Below are positions 50,148 to 58,695 of a DNA stretch of 64,000 nucleotides, one piece after another. This DNA is from Natronococcus roseus (GTDB lineage: Archaea; Halobacteriota; Halobacteria; Halobacteriales; Natrialbaceae). The DNA is taken from assembly GCF_043677095.1 (NCBI RefSeq), contig NZ_JBHLJR010000008.1, forward strand, positions 1 through 64,000, in the 5' to 3' direction. The position numbers were made by a program, and so were the translations under genes. The notes beneath the pieces were generated by a model. It had not been told where the DNA came from and did not search any database. It was given only the letters and a program-made list of their open reading frames with translations. Position 1 is the first letter of the stretch. Each line of letters starts with the position of its first letter.

Positions 50148-51062
50148 ATGGTCTCTACGCGTCTCGTCGTCCTCGTCTCGCTCGTCGCGAGCCTCGTGAT
50201 CGCGATCGCGAAGTTCGTCGCCTACCTGCTCACCGGCAACGTGAGCATGCTGAGTCAGACGTACTACTCGCTCGCCGACGTCGCCAACCAGGGACTGTTG
50301 CTACTGGGATTTCGGCTCAGCGAGGAAGGCGCGAGCCGCAAACACCCGTTCGGCCGCGGGAAGGAGCAGTACTTCTTCGCGTTCGTCGTCACCGTGCTCC
50401 TGTTCGGGATCGCCGGCTTTGCTTCGGTCCGGGAGGGGTACGCCGCACTCGACGCCGGTGGATCTGTCGACGACGCCGACGTGACGATCAACTACGTCGT
50501 CCTCGGCGTCGCGCTGATCTTCGAGTCCTACGCGCTGTACACTTCCTACGGCGGGATGCAAACCGAGCGCGAGGCGAAGGGCTTTCGCTCGCTGTTCGAG
50601 ACGTTTCGGCGCTCCAAGGACCCCTCACTGCTCACCGCGGCCACGGAGAACTTCGTCGCGGTCGTCGGCGTGCTGGTCGCGATCGGCGGAATCTACCTCA
50701 CCGACCGCACCGGTGCGGTCGTCTACGACGCGGCGGCGAGTATCGTCATCGGACTCCTGCTGATGGGCCTGGCGCTGGCGCTGGCCTGGGAGAGCCGCAG
50801 CCTCATCGTCGGCGAGGGCGTGACCCACCGCGAGCGGATCGCGATCGTCGACGCGATCCGCGCGGTCGACGGCGTCGAGGAACTGCTCGACCTGCGGACG
50901 ATGCACCTTGGTCCCGAGTCGGTACTCGTGGCGTGTGACGTCCGTTTCCGATCGGACCTCGAGACGGCCGACCTCGAGCGAACGGTCGACGCCGCCGAGG
51001 TCGCGATCCGGGAGCAGGTCCCCGAGGCCGATCGGATCTACGTCGAGGCCGAGTCGGCCTGA
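50148..51062 (+). CDS. Cation diffusion facilitator family transporter
   Basis: 304 residues, six-helix membrane transporter. AKFVAYLLTGNVSMLSQTYYSLADVANQ (helix 2 metal site, with unusual Ser/Tyr replacing one acid), HPFGRGKEQYFFAF after it, and a C-terminal metal-binding domain (VEELLDLRTMHLGPESVLVACDVRF). Likely exports divalent metals. Start ATG at 50148; a TTG six bases upstream is less likely. Confidence 0.9.
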   Translation: MVSTRLVVLVSLVASLVIAIAKFVAYLLTGNVSMLSQTYYSLADVANQGLLLLGFRLSEEGASRKHPFGRGKEQYFFAFVVTVLLFGIAGFASVREGYAALDAGGSVDDADVTINYVVLGVALIFESYALYTSYGGMQTEREAKGFRSLFETFRRSKDPSLLTAATENFVAVVGVLVAIGGIYLTDRTGAVVYDAAASIVIGLLLMGLALALAWESRSLIVGEGVTHRERIAIVDAIRAVDGVEELLDLRTMHLGPESVLVACDVRFRSDLETADLERTVDAAEVAIREQVPEADRIYVEAESA

Positions 51063-51341
51063 TCAGTCGTCCTCGAAACGTGCGATCGACGCGAACACGA
51101 ACGCCAACGTCGCCAGAAAGACCCCGACCGTCACGCCGGCGTACAGCGCCCCCGTCGTCGGCGAGGCGACGAACGTGATCTCGAGGACGGTCACGTCCTC
51201 GACCCCGGTGCGGGCCGGGATCGTGTAGCCGAGGAGCGCTCCGAGCGCGGCCGACGCGGGGACGAGCGCGAATCCGAGGGCGACGGCAAGACGCCGTCTC
51301 TCGAGCGATCGGCCGTCGCGTCGGTCGGAGTCAGTAGCCAC
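51063..51341 (-). CDS. Small two-helix membrane protein
   Basis: 92 residues: a charged N-terminus with RRR, two hydrophobic segments (about 18-40 and 60-84), an acidic end. No family recognised. Convergent with the cation transporter, separated by no bases. Confidence 0.6.
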   Translation of the reverse strand: MATDSDRRDGRSLERRRLAVALGFALVPASAALGALLGYTIPARTGVEDVTVLEITFVASPTTGALYAGVTVGVFLATLAFVFASIARFEDD

Positions 51342-51421
51342 GGCTGACGGTTCGAGAGCGGACGTTAGACGGTTGTCGGTTTCTCGGGCGAACGCGGGGA
51401 GGCCGTGTTCGGCGCGGACGG

Positions 51422-51802
51422 CTACCCGCGACGGTATCGCAGGACGACGGCACCGACGGCCGTCGCGACACCCGCGGTCGCAAGCGCGACGCCCCGGGTC
51501 GCGAGGCCGAACGGATCGCCGTCGGCAGCGACGACCTGTTCCGTGCCGACGGCGTACAGTCCCGCACCCAGCACGACGAAGAGGGCGCCGAAGCCGATCG
51601 CGAGCGGCCAGGGGCTCGAGGCGTGGCCCGACTCCGTAATGAAACCAGTGACGCTCGACGCGAGGAGCACGAGGCCGCCGATCGCGACCGGGAGGACGTC
51701 GACGAGGATGCCGATTTCCGAGAGGACGAGTCCGGCGGCGATCAGAACGGGCCAGGGGCTCGAAGTGGGCGGCTGTTCGGTTTCGGTCGAACGGTCGGTC
51801 AT
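51422..51802 (-). CDS. Four-helix membrane protein (Cox-cluster protein-like)
   Basis: 126 residues. Four hydrophobic segments and the motifs PWPVLIAAGLVLSEIGILVDVLPVAIGGL and ATRGVALATAGV resemble the haloarchaeal 'cox cluster protein' family found beside cytochrome oxidase genes; no oxidase is present here. Start chosen at 51802 before an acidic hydrophilic lead, since upstream residues are Arg-rich and unlikely. Confidence 0.65.
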   Translation of the reverse strand: MTDRSTETEQPPTSSPWPVLIAAGLVLSEIGILVDVLPVAIGGLVLLASSVTGFITESGHASSPWPLAIGFGALFVVLGAGLYAVGTEQVVAADGDPFGLATRGVALATAGVATAVGAVVLRYRRG

Positions 51803-51998
51803 ATCGGCCCGTAGGACCTGCCGCGTGTAGTACCTGCCCAAATCGAGCCGAACGGATCGATGCCCCGGACGCGTCGTCAGCGCTCGAGACGTCTCTCGAG
51901 TCACAGTGGTCGTCGAAACGAGTTACCCGTCGCTCGCACTCGAACTGGCAGCATCGGTCGTGTCGGCCACCGATTCGCGAGCAGGAGTATACTGCCTT

Positions 51999-52214
51999 TC
52001 AATGACTACTGTACGCTTCGATCGAACCCTGGTCCGTGTCGCTCTTGTACGAACTGTACGCGGCCAGTGCGAAGAGCCCGAGGACGAATCCTGCGGCGAA
52101 CAGCGCCGCGACGCCGTACGCCCACGGACCTGGATACGCGACTTCCGCTCGGTTCGCATCGTAGTAGATCCATCCGCCGACGAGAACCGGAATCACGAAC
52201 GCGACGACTGCCAC
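51999..52214 (-). CDS. Small two-helix membrane protein
   Basis: 71 residues with hydrophobic helices at about 2-18 and 30-53 joined by YYDANRAEVAYPGPWAYG, a pattern seen in short haloarchaeal membrane proteins. No function visible. Confidence 0.6.
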   Translation of the reverse strand: MAVVAFVIPVLVGGWIYYDANRAEVAYPGPWAYGVAALFAAGFVLGLFALAAYSSYKSDTDQGSIEAYSSH

Positions 52215-52371
52215 GAAGAGTACGCCCCCTGTCCACTCGAAAACGGGTATACCGGTCGAGTTGCGAATCAGTCAAATGTGTTTTCTGTTGGTCTGTCCTG
52301 ATCGGGACCGGATAGCCTCGAGCGAAAACAGCTATCGCGGTTGCGCCGGCAACTCGTCACAGCGATCCGTA

Positions 52372-53436
52372 TCAGACGTCGCGGTCGATGACGAACTCCG
52401 TGAACTCCCGGAGCTTGCGCTCGTTCTCGGGATCGAACTCGAGTCCGTCGATCGCCGCTCGAGCTTCAGTCGCCAGCTCGAGGGCGTGCTCGCGGGCGTA
52501 CTCGATGCTGCCGGCCTCCTCTAAGATCGACAGCGCCTCGCCGATCTCCTCGTCGGTGTTGTCGTCGGCCTCGAGGATCGCCTCGAGTCGACGAGCCGTT
52601 TCGGGGTCGCTCTCCTCGATGGCGTGGATCACGAGCAGCGTCTTCTTCCCCTCGCGGACGTCGTTGCCGAACTCCTTGCCGAACTCCCCGGCCCGGCCGA
52701 GCGAGTTCTCGACGTCCAGGATATCGTCGCCGATCTGGAAGGCGACAGCGGTCAGCTCGGCGTAGCTGGCGACTGCCGCCTCGACGTCGGCGGGCTGGTC
52801 GGTGATGATCGCGGCCAGCCGGGCGACGATCCGCCCCAGACAGCCGGTCTTGCAGGCGCACATCTCGAGGTACTGCTCCGGCGTGACCCGCACCTCGCTC
52901 TCGTTGTGCCAGCAGATGTCCATTCCCTGACCGAGGTGGGTCCGATTGAGTTCGTCCATCAGCATCTCGTAGGCGGCCAGCCGCCGCTCGGCCGGCAGCT
53001 CCGCCTGTTCTCGGGTCAGGATCTTCAGCGGCAGGAAGTACATCGCGTTGCCCGCGTTGAGCGCGATGTCCTCGTCGAAGACGTGGTGGAGGGCCGGCTC
53101 CCCCCGGCGCATCGCGGCCTCGTCCTCCACGTCGTCGACGATGATCGTTCCGTTGTGGAGGATCTCCGGGATACAGGCGTAACGCAGGTACTCCTCCGGA
53201 TCCTCCCCGAACGAATCGATGAACACCAGAAACAGTACGGCCCGCCAGCGTTTGCCGCCCCGATCGAGCAGCTCCCAGAGCGGGTCGGATAGCGCCCGTT
53301 GGATCCCCTCCGGGTCGTACTCGTAGGTCGGCTCGCCGAAAAAGTCCTCGAGGTACTCCCCCTCGACCTCGCGCGGTACGAGATCGGCGATCGCCTCGTC
53401 GATAGCCGGCTGCCACTCGGCAAGCGTCTCCCGCAT
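52372..53436 (-). CDS. Polyprenyl (geranylgeranyl/farnesyl) diphosphate synthase family protein
   Basis: 354 residues. All-helical prenyltransferase: RGGKRWRAVLFL (substrate Arg/Lys), first Asp-rich motif IIVDDVEDEAAMRRGEPALH, second motif FQIGDDILDVENS. The first motif is DDVED. Chain-elongation of isoprenoid diphosphates for archaeal lipids or quinones. Length is typical. Divergent from the M28 peptidase. Confidence 0.92.
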   Translation of the reverse strand: MRETLAEWQPAIDEAIADLVPREVEGEYLEDFFGEPTYEYDPEGIQRALSDPLWELLDRGGKRWRAVLFLVFIDSFGEDPEEYLRYACIPEILHNGTIIVDDVEDEAAMRRGEPALHHVFDEDIALNAGNAMYFLPLKILTREQAELPAERRLAAYEMLMDELNRTHLGQGMDICWHNESEVRVTPEQYLEMCACKTGCLGRIVARLAAIITDQPADVEAAVASYAELTAVAFQIGDDILDVENSLGRAGEFGKEFGNDVREGKKTLLVIHAIEESDPETARRLEAILEADDNTDEEIGEALSILEEAGSIEYAREHALELATEARAAIDGLEFDPENERKLREFTEFVIDRDV

Positions 53437-53604
53437 ACCACCCTCGAGTGGGAGCGAGGTAAAAAAGATTCAGTTCCGCGTGTCTCCCCACGCTCGCGGA
53501 CGGTCGCGCTCGCGGGAGTGCCACGCCGTGGCGAACTGTCAGAGAGCGTACTCACCGTCGTCGAAGCCGATACCGTTACACGGCGCCAGGGAGACGGTGC
53601 GAGC

Positions 53605-54915
53605 ATGAGTACGTGGATCGGCGAGCTGTTTCGAAGCGACGTCGGCTGGAATCACCTGGAGGACCTGGTCGACGTCGGGAATCGGATGGCCGGCAGCGCG
53701 GGCGAGCGCGAGGCCGCCGAACTGACCCGCGACGCGCTCGAAGACGCTGGCGCGGAGAACGCCCGGCTCGAGTCCTTCGAGATCCAGGGCTGGAGCCGCG
53801 GCGAGAGTTCGATCGTCGCCGGCGAGACGAGCCAGGACTGTATCGCGCTGCCGCGCAGCCCCGCGGACGGTGTCGAGGCACCGCTGGTCGATCTGGGGTA
53901 CGGCCTGCCCGAAGAGTTCGAGGAGGCCGACCTCGAGGATAAGGTCGTCATGGTCCGAAGCGACATCCCGAGCTACGCGGACCGGTACGTCCACCGCCGA
54001 GAGAAGTACTACCACGCCGTCGAGGCCGGCGCCGCCGGCTTCGTCTACCGCAACCACGTCGAGGGCTGTCTGCCGCCGACCGGCAGCGTCGGCACCCCCG
54101 AAAATCCGATCGGCGAGATCCCGGCCGTCGGCGTCTCGAGCGAAGTTGGCGCCCGCCTGGCGCGGCGGTTCGACGGCGAGCCGATCGAGGTCTCGGTCGA
54201 CGCCGACGTCTACGACGCGGAGAGCCAGAACGTCCACGCCGAACTCGGCCCCGACACCGACGAGCGCGTGCTCGTGACGAGCCACGTCGACGCCCACGAC
54301 ATCGCAGAGGGTGCACTGGACAACGGCGCGGGTACCGCGATGGTCGTCGAACTCGCGAACGCGCTCGCCGCCCGCGAGGACGACCTCGAGACCCGCGTCG
54401 AGTTCGTCGCCTACGGCGCCGAGGAGGTTGGACTGGTCGGCTCGAACTACCACGCCGAGACCGCCGACCGCGACGCGATCAAGGCGATCGTCAACAACGA
54501 CGGCGTCGTCCGCGATCGAACCCTCGAGTTCACGACCCACGGCTTCGACGGGCTCGAGGACGCGGCCGAGACGGTTGCCGACCGCTACGATCACCCGGTC
54601 GATATCGTTCCTCGACTCGGCCCCCACAGCGACCACTGGCCGTTCGTCCAGTGGGGCGTTCCGGGCTACCACGTGATGTCGACCTCCGACGACGTGGGCC
54701 GGGGCTGGGGCCACACCTTCGCCGACACGCTCGACAAACTCGAGGTGCGCGACCTGCGCGAGCAGGCGATCCTGCTGACCGATCTGGTCGTCGACCTGGC
54801 GGGCAAGGACCGGTCCGTCGAGCCTCGCTCGCCCGAGGAGATAATCGACGACCTCGAGGACCAGGACCTCGCCGAGGGGATACGGGTGACCGGCGACTGG
54901 CCGTACGACGAGTAG
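53605..54915 (+). CDS. M28 family metallopeptidase with PA domain
   Basis: 436 residues. A PA-like insert (about 105-190: VDLGYGLPEEFEEADLEDKV, AAGFVYRNHVEG) is followed by the zinc aminopeptidase domain with SHVDAHDIAEGALDNGAGTA (His-x-Asp and Asp ligands), YGAEEVGLVGSNYHA (catalytic Glu and Glu ligand), NNDG and the last His in PGYHVMS. No signal peptide, so probably cytoplasmic. Start at 53605 from the ATG before the first helix. Confidence 0.9.
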   Translation: MSTWIGELFRSDVGWNHLEDLVDVGNRMAGSAGEREAAELTRDALEDAGAENARLESFEIQGWSRGESSIVAGETSQDCIALPRSPADGVEAPLVDLGYGLPEEFEEADLEDKVVMVRSDIPSYADRYVHRREKYYHAVEAGAAGFVYRNHVEGCLPPTGSVGTPENPIGEIPAVGVSSEVGARLARRFDGEPIEVSVDADVYDAESQNVHAELGPDTDERVLVTSHVDAHDIAEGALDNGAGTAMVVELANALAAREDDLETRVEFVAYGAEEVGLVGSNYHAETADRDAIKAIVNNDGVVRDRTLEFTTHGFDGLEDAAETVADRYDHPVDIVPRLGPHSDHWPFVQWGVPGYHVMSTSDDVGRGWGHTFADTLDKLEVRDLREQAILLTDLVVDLAGKDRSVEPRSPEEIIDDLEDQDLAEGIRVTGDWPYDE

Positions 54916-54957
54916 CGGAACCGTATCCTTTTGCATCGGCCGCGCGAACGCCGAGCT

Positions 54958-55725
54958 ATGGACGCCGCGTGGGAACCGCCGGATGACGGCGCCGTCGTCG
55001 GAGTCGTCGCCGAGGAACCTGACCGTGGGAGTGCAGTCGCCGACTCGCTGAGTGGTGCCCTCGAGCGCACGGGGTCGACGGTCGTCGAGGGGTCGGCTGC
55101 GGCGCTGTCGGCCGGCGAGGTCTCGGTGGTGGTCGCCGTCGGCGAGCACGCGCTGTCGGCACTCGCCCGCGAGACCTCCGACGTTCCGGTGCTCCCGGTC
55201 GGGGAGCACATCGGCCTCGAGTCGGTCGCAGCCGAGTCGGTTGCCGACGCGCTCGAGGCGACCCTCTCGAATACCGCCAGCGTTCGCTCGCGTCCGGTCT
55301 TCGAGGTCGCCCTCGAGGGAGAGCGCTACCGCGGACTGTTCGACGTCACGCTGGTGACCGCCGAACCCGCCAAGATCTCGGAGTACAGCGTTCGATCGAA
55401 CGACGAACTCGTCGGCTCGTTCCGGGCGGACGGCGTCGTCGCGGCGACGCCCGCCGGCACTCACGGCTACGCGAGCGCCGTCGACGCGCCCGAACTTTCG
55501 GCCGCGCTCGAGGCCGTCGCTGTCGCCCCGATCGCACCCTTCGCGACGCACGCTCGCCAGTGGGTGCTCCCGCCCGGATTCGAACTGCAGGTCGAACGCG
55601 ACGAGGGCCCCGTCACGCTGGTCGTCGACGATCGCTCGGTCCGGTCCGTACCCGTGGGATCGCCGGTCGAGCTAACGTTCGAAGACGAACTCCGAACGCT
55701 GGTCCCACCGGCGGACTATCTTTAA
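54958..55725 (+). CDS. Divergent NAD kinase-like protein
   Basis: 255 residues. The C-terminal beta domain is recognisable: SEYSVRSNDELVGSFRADGVVAATPAGTHGYASAVDAPEL and VAVAPIAPFATHARQWVLPP match NAD kinases. The N-terminal nucleotide domain lacks the GGDGT motif; the equivalent position reads VVVAVGEHALSAL. It may therefore be inactive or regulatory, or bind a different nucleotide. A TnpB element is inserted immediately after its stop codon. Confidence 0.8.
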   Translation: MDAAWEPPDDGAVVGVVAEEPDRGSAVADSLSGALERTGSTVVEGSAAALSAGEVSVVVAVGEHALSALARETSDVPVLPVGEHIGLESVAAESVADALEATLSNTASVRSRPVFEVALEGERYRGLFDVTLVTAEPAKISEYSVRSNDELVGSFRADGVVAATPAGTHGYASAVDAPELSAALEAVAVAPIAPFATHARQWVLPPGFELQVERDEGPVTLVVDDRSVRSVPVGSPVELTFEDELRTLVPPADYL

Positions 55726-55789
55726 ACAGCGAGAGAATCCCGGCCTTTAGGCCGGGCGTGAATCGCGTCACTTGATTTCGCAGCCGCCG

Positions 55790-55915
55790 CTACTCGGCGG
55801 AACTGGATTCCATACGTTCGTCGATGCAGCCTCTTACGAGACTGGATAGGTTGATGTGGTTTTCGTCGATCCATTCGACTTGATCTTCTCGGATCGTTAT
55901 TTGCTTCCGTTCCAT
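55790..55915 (-). CDS. 41-residue ribbon-helix-helix-like protein of the TnpB element
   Basis: MERKQITIREDQVEWIDEN followed by HINLSSLVRGCIDERMESSS has the strand-helix-helix pattern of a small RHH DNA-binding protein. It is divergent from tnpB and within the element's left end, so it may repress tnpB. The short length lowers certainty, but codon use and the ATG with AT-rich upstream DNA support it. Confidence 0.6.
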   Translation of the reverse strand: MERKQITIREDQVEWIDENHINLSSLVRGCIDERMESSSAE

Positions 55916-55964
55916 CACGTCACGCTACAACTCCGTAATGTATAAGTGTGGCGGATGTGTATAG

Positions 55965-57206
55965 ATGGGTATGGCAGAGGAGGTGACGAAAACGCTCGAG
56001 GCGACGCTTGCCCCACCGACACAGGGGAAAGCGCTGCGTCTCCGTCGCCTCCTCTCCACCTACCGCGAGGCGTTGCACGATGCGTTCGACTCCGGTGCCG
56101 ATACGATGAACGGCGTTTCCGACGTGGTAACGCCGTTCGACCTGCCGTATCAGGCGAAGGCTGCGCTGTGTAGCTACGTCCCGAAACTCCGGAAAACGTA
56201 CAACGCCCGCGAGTTAGACGACGAACACCCGCTCCGGCTCACGAACCAAGCCGCGAAGTTCGACCGGGACGAATCTCGACACCACGAGATTTGCTGGAAC
56301 GTGCCCTTGCCGGGGCGCGGAACGAACTTCTGGATCCCGCTTCGAATCAATCCAGAGCAAGAATCGCTCTGGCACGATATTCTTAGCGGGGACGCGAAGG
56401 CCGGTCAGATTCGGCTTCAGCAGAACCGGAGTAGCTGGGTGTTGCACGTTACCGTCACGTACTCGGTCGAAGAAACCGAGTCGGACGGCGACGAGACGTA
56501 CATCGGCTTCGATATCGGCGAATCTGCGTTGATTACGGGCTGTGCCCTCAAGCGCAACACGCCGACGAAACCGATGCTCGAAAGTGGCAGTCGAGCGCGA
56601 CACCTCCGCAAAGAGATGTTCACGACCCTGAAGCGCCTTCAGGAACGTGACGCCGCCGACTGGCGAGTGGACGAACGCTTCGACCACTACCAGAACGCGC
56701 TCACGGATATTGTCGAGAAGGCGTCTCGGGAAGCCGTCGAATACGCCAGGTCCTTCGAGAACCCGGTGATTGTGATGGAGGATCTGTCGTATATCCGCGA
56801 GAATCTGGACTACGGCAAGTACATGAACCGACGCCTTCACGCATGGGCGTTCGCCCGGCTTCAAGGCCGGATCGAGGACAAGGCCACCGAGGACGGAGTC
56901 CCGGTCCGGTTCGTGAACCCGCGCTACACGTCCCAGACGTGCCACGCGTGCGGACACCTCGGCTCTCGTGGCTCGCAAGCCGAGTTCACGTGTACGAACG
57001 ACGACTGCCACGTAACAGAGCTCCAAGCAGATATCAACGCGGCGGCGAACATCGCCGGTCGCGTCAATCCGTGGGGAGAGAGCGTTCCTTGGGAACCGGA
57101 ACGCGATGACTCGCCTCGGAACGGGAGCGCCAGTGACAGCGCCACAGTCCACCGCGAGACGAGCGAGAAATCCTCGCAGATGACGCTCGCGGCCTACTCG
57201 GACTGA
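55965..57206 (+). CDS. tnpB: RNA-guided endonuclease TnpB (OrfB of IS605 type)
   Basis: 413 residues. RuvC-like active site: GFDIGES (Asp183), VMEDLSYI (Glu272), LQADINAAANIAG (Asp356), with a zinc finger CHACG...CTNDDC (Cys326, 329, 343, 348) before the last motif. All residues present, so it appears intact. TnpB uses an RNA from the transposon's right end as guide and is the ancestor of Cas12. An ATG six bases downstream is an alternative start. Confidence 0.93.
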   Translation: MGMAEEVTKTLEATLAPPTQGKALRLRRLLSTYREALHDAFDSGADTMNGVSDVVTPFDLPYQAKAALCSYVPKLRKTYNARELDDEHPLRLTNQAAKFDRDESRHHEICWNVPLPGRGTNFWIPLRINPEQESLWHDILSGDAKAGQIRLQQNRSSWVLHVTVTYSVEETESDGDETYIGFDIGESALITGCALKRNTPTKPMLESGSRARHLRKEMFTTLKRLQERDAADWRVDERFDHYQNALTDIVEKASREAVEYARSFENPVIVMEDLSYIRENLDYGKYMNRRLHAWAFARLQGRIEDKATEDGVPVRFVNPRYTSQTCHACGHLGSRGSQAEFTCTNDDCHVTELQADINAAANIAGRVNPWGESVPWEPERDDSPRNGSASDSATVHRETSEKSSQMTLAAYSD

Positions 57207-57272
57207 AACCTACGGCACAGCCGGAATCCCACTGTTGTGGGAAGCCTCGCCGTTTACGGCGAGGAGGATGTC
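57100..57272 (+). ncRNA. Probable TnpB guide (omega/re) RNA
   Basis: In IS605-type elements the guide RNA overlaps the tnpB 3' end and ends at the element's right border. Here the last codons and following hairpins (CCCACTGTTGTGGG, CTCGCCGTTTACGGCGAG) fit that place; if so, the guide would start at about 57273, in flanking chromosomal sequence. Predicted from position and structure only. Confidence 0.45.
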
Positions 57273-57289
57273 ACCGGCGATAACTCGGC

Positions 57290-57448
57290 TCAACCGCCTC
57301 GAGCGTCGACCTCGGGTTCCGCCCGCTGGAGGTCGTCGCCGCGGACGAGCAGGTAGCTGATCAGGACTAGCAGACCGAGAACGACGACGAGCACTGCGAC
57401 CACCGCGAGGTACGTCGCGATCGGATCCGTCGTCAGTGCCAGGAGCAT
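57290..57448 (-). CDS. 52-residue single-helix membrane protein
   Basis: ATG followed by a hydrophobic helix (YLAVVAVLVVVLGLLVLISY, residues 13-32), then a short charged tail (LLVRGDDLQRAEPEVDARGG). Continuous haloarchaeal codon use suggests a real small gene, and an AT-rich TTAATTAAAT stretch lies 30 bases upstream. Unknown function. Confidence 0.6.
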   Translation of the reverse strand: MLLALTTDPIATYLAVVAVLVVVLGLLVLISYLLVRGDDLQRAEPEVDARGG

Positions 57449-57553
57449 TCGTGTAGCTACACGTACCAGTCCGTATTAATTAAATCATCCACGCAGTATA
57501 GTTCGGACGACGGAACGAAAACGGGGCAACGCGCGAGACGGCGGGAACGAACG

Positions 57554-57805
57554 TTAGCTCTCGAAGGGCTCCTCGTCGCGGTGGTTGTTCGGGTTCTGGT
57601 GCTCGAGGGCGTCGTCCTCGCGGTCGTCGGACTTGTGCTCGATATCCTGGCGGCGCTGCTCCTCGTCCTGTCGTTCGCGGGCCTCCTTTTCTTCCTCGGT
57701 CAGCCCCTCCTCGTCTTCGTCCTCGGCGTCCGCGTCCGCGTCCTCGTGGGTTAGCTCGACGTCCCGTCCGTGCTCGTCCTTGCCGGTCTCGTTGTTGTCG
57801 GACAT
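57554..57805 (-). CDS. Acidic low-complexity hydrophilic protein
   Basis: 83 residues, about half Asp/Glu, with a helical EEEKEARERQDEEQRRQDIE stretch and a conserved-looking NPNNHRDEEPFES end. Probably disordered or a single helix. Function unknown. The ATG at 57805 was chosen over a frame extending upstream, which is not acidic. Confidence 0.7.
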   Translation of the reverse strand: MSDNNETGKDEHGRDVELTHEDADADAEDEDEEGLTEEEKEARERQDEEQRRQDIEHKSDDREDDALEHQNPNNHRDEEPFES

Positions 57806-57893
57806 AGTGATCTCGGGAGTTGGTTCACACGGGCGGCGAAAAGACGTTCGGCTTGCAACGGACGGCTGCAACCGACGAACCAGTTCGGCGCGA

Positions 57894-58577
57894 CTACCAG
57901 GGCTCGCCCGATGCGAGGTCGACCTCGCTGTCGCCCTTCTCCGAGGGACAGACGTCGGCGAGCACGCAGTCGTCGCAGTCCGGACTGCGGGCGGTACAGG
58001 TCGCCCGTCCGTGGTCGATACAGAGATGGGTAAACTGCTGCCAGTATCCCTCCGGAACGAGCTCCATTAGCTCCTGCTCGATCGCCTCCGGACGCTCCTC
58101 CTCCGTGAGCCCGAGCCGACGGGAGAGCCGTTGGACGTGCGTGTCGACGACGATCCCCTCGACGACGTCGTGGCCGTGCTGGAGCACGACGTTCGCGGTC
58201 TTTCGGCCGACCCCCGACAGCTCGGTTAGCTCGTCCATCGTGTCGGGCACCTCGCCGTCGTGTTCCTCGAGGATCGTCTCGCAGGAGCTCTTGATGTAGC
58301 CGGCCTTGCTGTTGTAGTAGGTGATCGAGTTCAGGTCCTCGGCGAGCTCCTCTTCGGAGACGGCGACGTAGTCCTCAGCGCCGTCGTACTTCTCGAAGAG
58401 GTGTTCGGTCTCGCTGTTGACGCGCTCGTCGGTACACTGCGCCGAGAGGATCACGGCGATCAGCAGTTCGAGTCGGTTCGAGTACCGCAGCGAGATCGTC
58501 GAGTCGGGGTACTCGGCCTCGAGCCGATCGACGACCTCGACGGCCTGCTCCTCGGGGGTCTCGAGCGGGGTTCCCAT
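57894..58577 (-). CDS. nth: Endonuclease III
   Basis: 227 residues, base-excision DNA glycosylase/AP lyase. Helix-hairpin-helix LSGVGRKTANVVL (with the catalytic Lys), VDTHVQRLSRRLG (catalytic Asp), and a C-terminal [4Fe-4S] loop CTARSPDCDDCVLADVC (C-x6-C-x2-C-x5-C). Full length. Start at 58577 from the conserved MGTPLETPEEQA lead. Confidence 0.95.
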   Translation of the reverse strand: MGTPLETPEEQAVEVVDRLEAEYPDSTISLRYSNRLELLIAVILSAQCTDERVNSETEHLFEKYDGAEDYVAVSEEELAEDLNSITYYNSKAGYIKSSCETILEEHDGEVPDTMDELTELSGVGRKTANVVLQHGHDVVEGIVVDTHVQRLSRRLGLTEEERPEAIEQELMELVPEGYWQQFTHLCIDHGRATCTARSPDCDDCVLADVCPSEKGDSEVDLASGEPW

Positions 58578-58664
58578 GGCCCGTTCTTTCGATGGCGTCC
58601 ATTTCAGGGGTTCGGTTCGGCGGTTCCGTACGGAGTGCAGACGGCACACACCCGGATGTCGTGG

Positions 58665-58673
58665 GTTTTAAGC
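58665..58673 (+). promoter_or_regulatory. TATA-like box of mvaD
   Basis: GTTTTAAGC lies 23-31 bases before the mvaD ATG. Confidence 0.5.
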
Positions 58674-58695
58674 GCACTTCAGCCGGCTATCCGGT

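Larger units (their letters stand above)
55733..57272 (+). mobile_element. IS200/IS605-type (IS1341-like) TnpB element
   Basis: Left end carries the hairpin CCCGGCC-TTTA-GGCCGGG (55739-55756); the right end carries CCCAC/GTGGG and GCCTCGCCG-TTTA-CGGCGAGG stems. Between them lie tnpB and a divergent 41-residue gene. No TnpA transposase, so it is a tnpB-only element needing help in trans. Exact ends are estimated from the hairpins. Confidence 0.75.

Noticed and set aside
50148..51062. Unusual Ser/Tyr in the metal site of the cation transporter
   Set aside because: Such substitutions are common in subgroups of the family and do not justify a separate finding.
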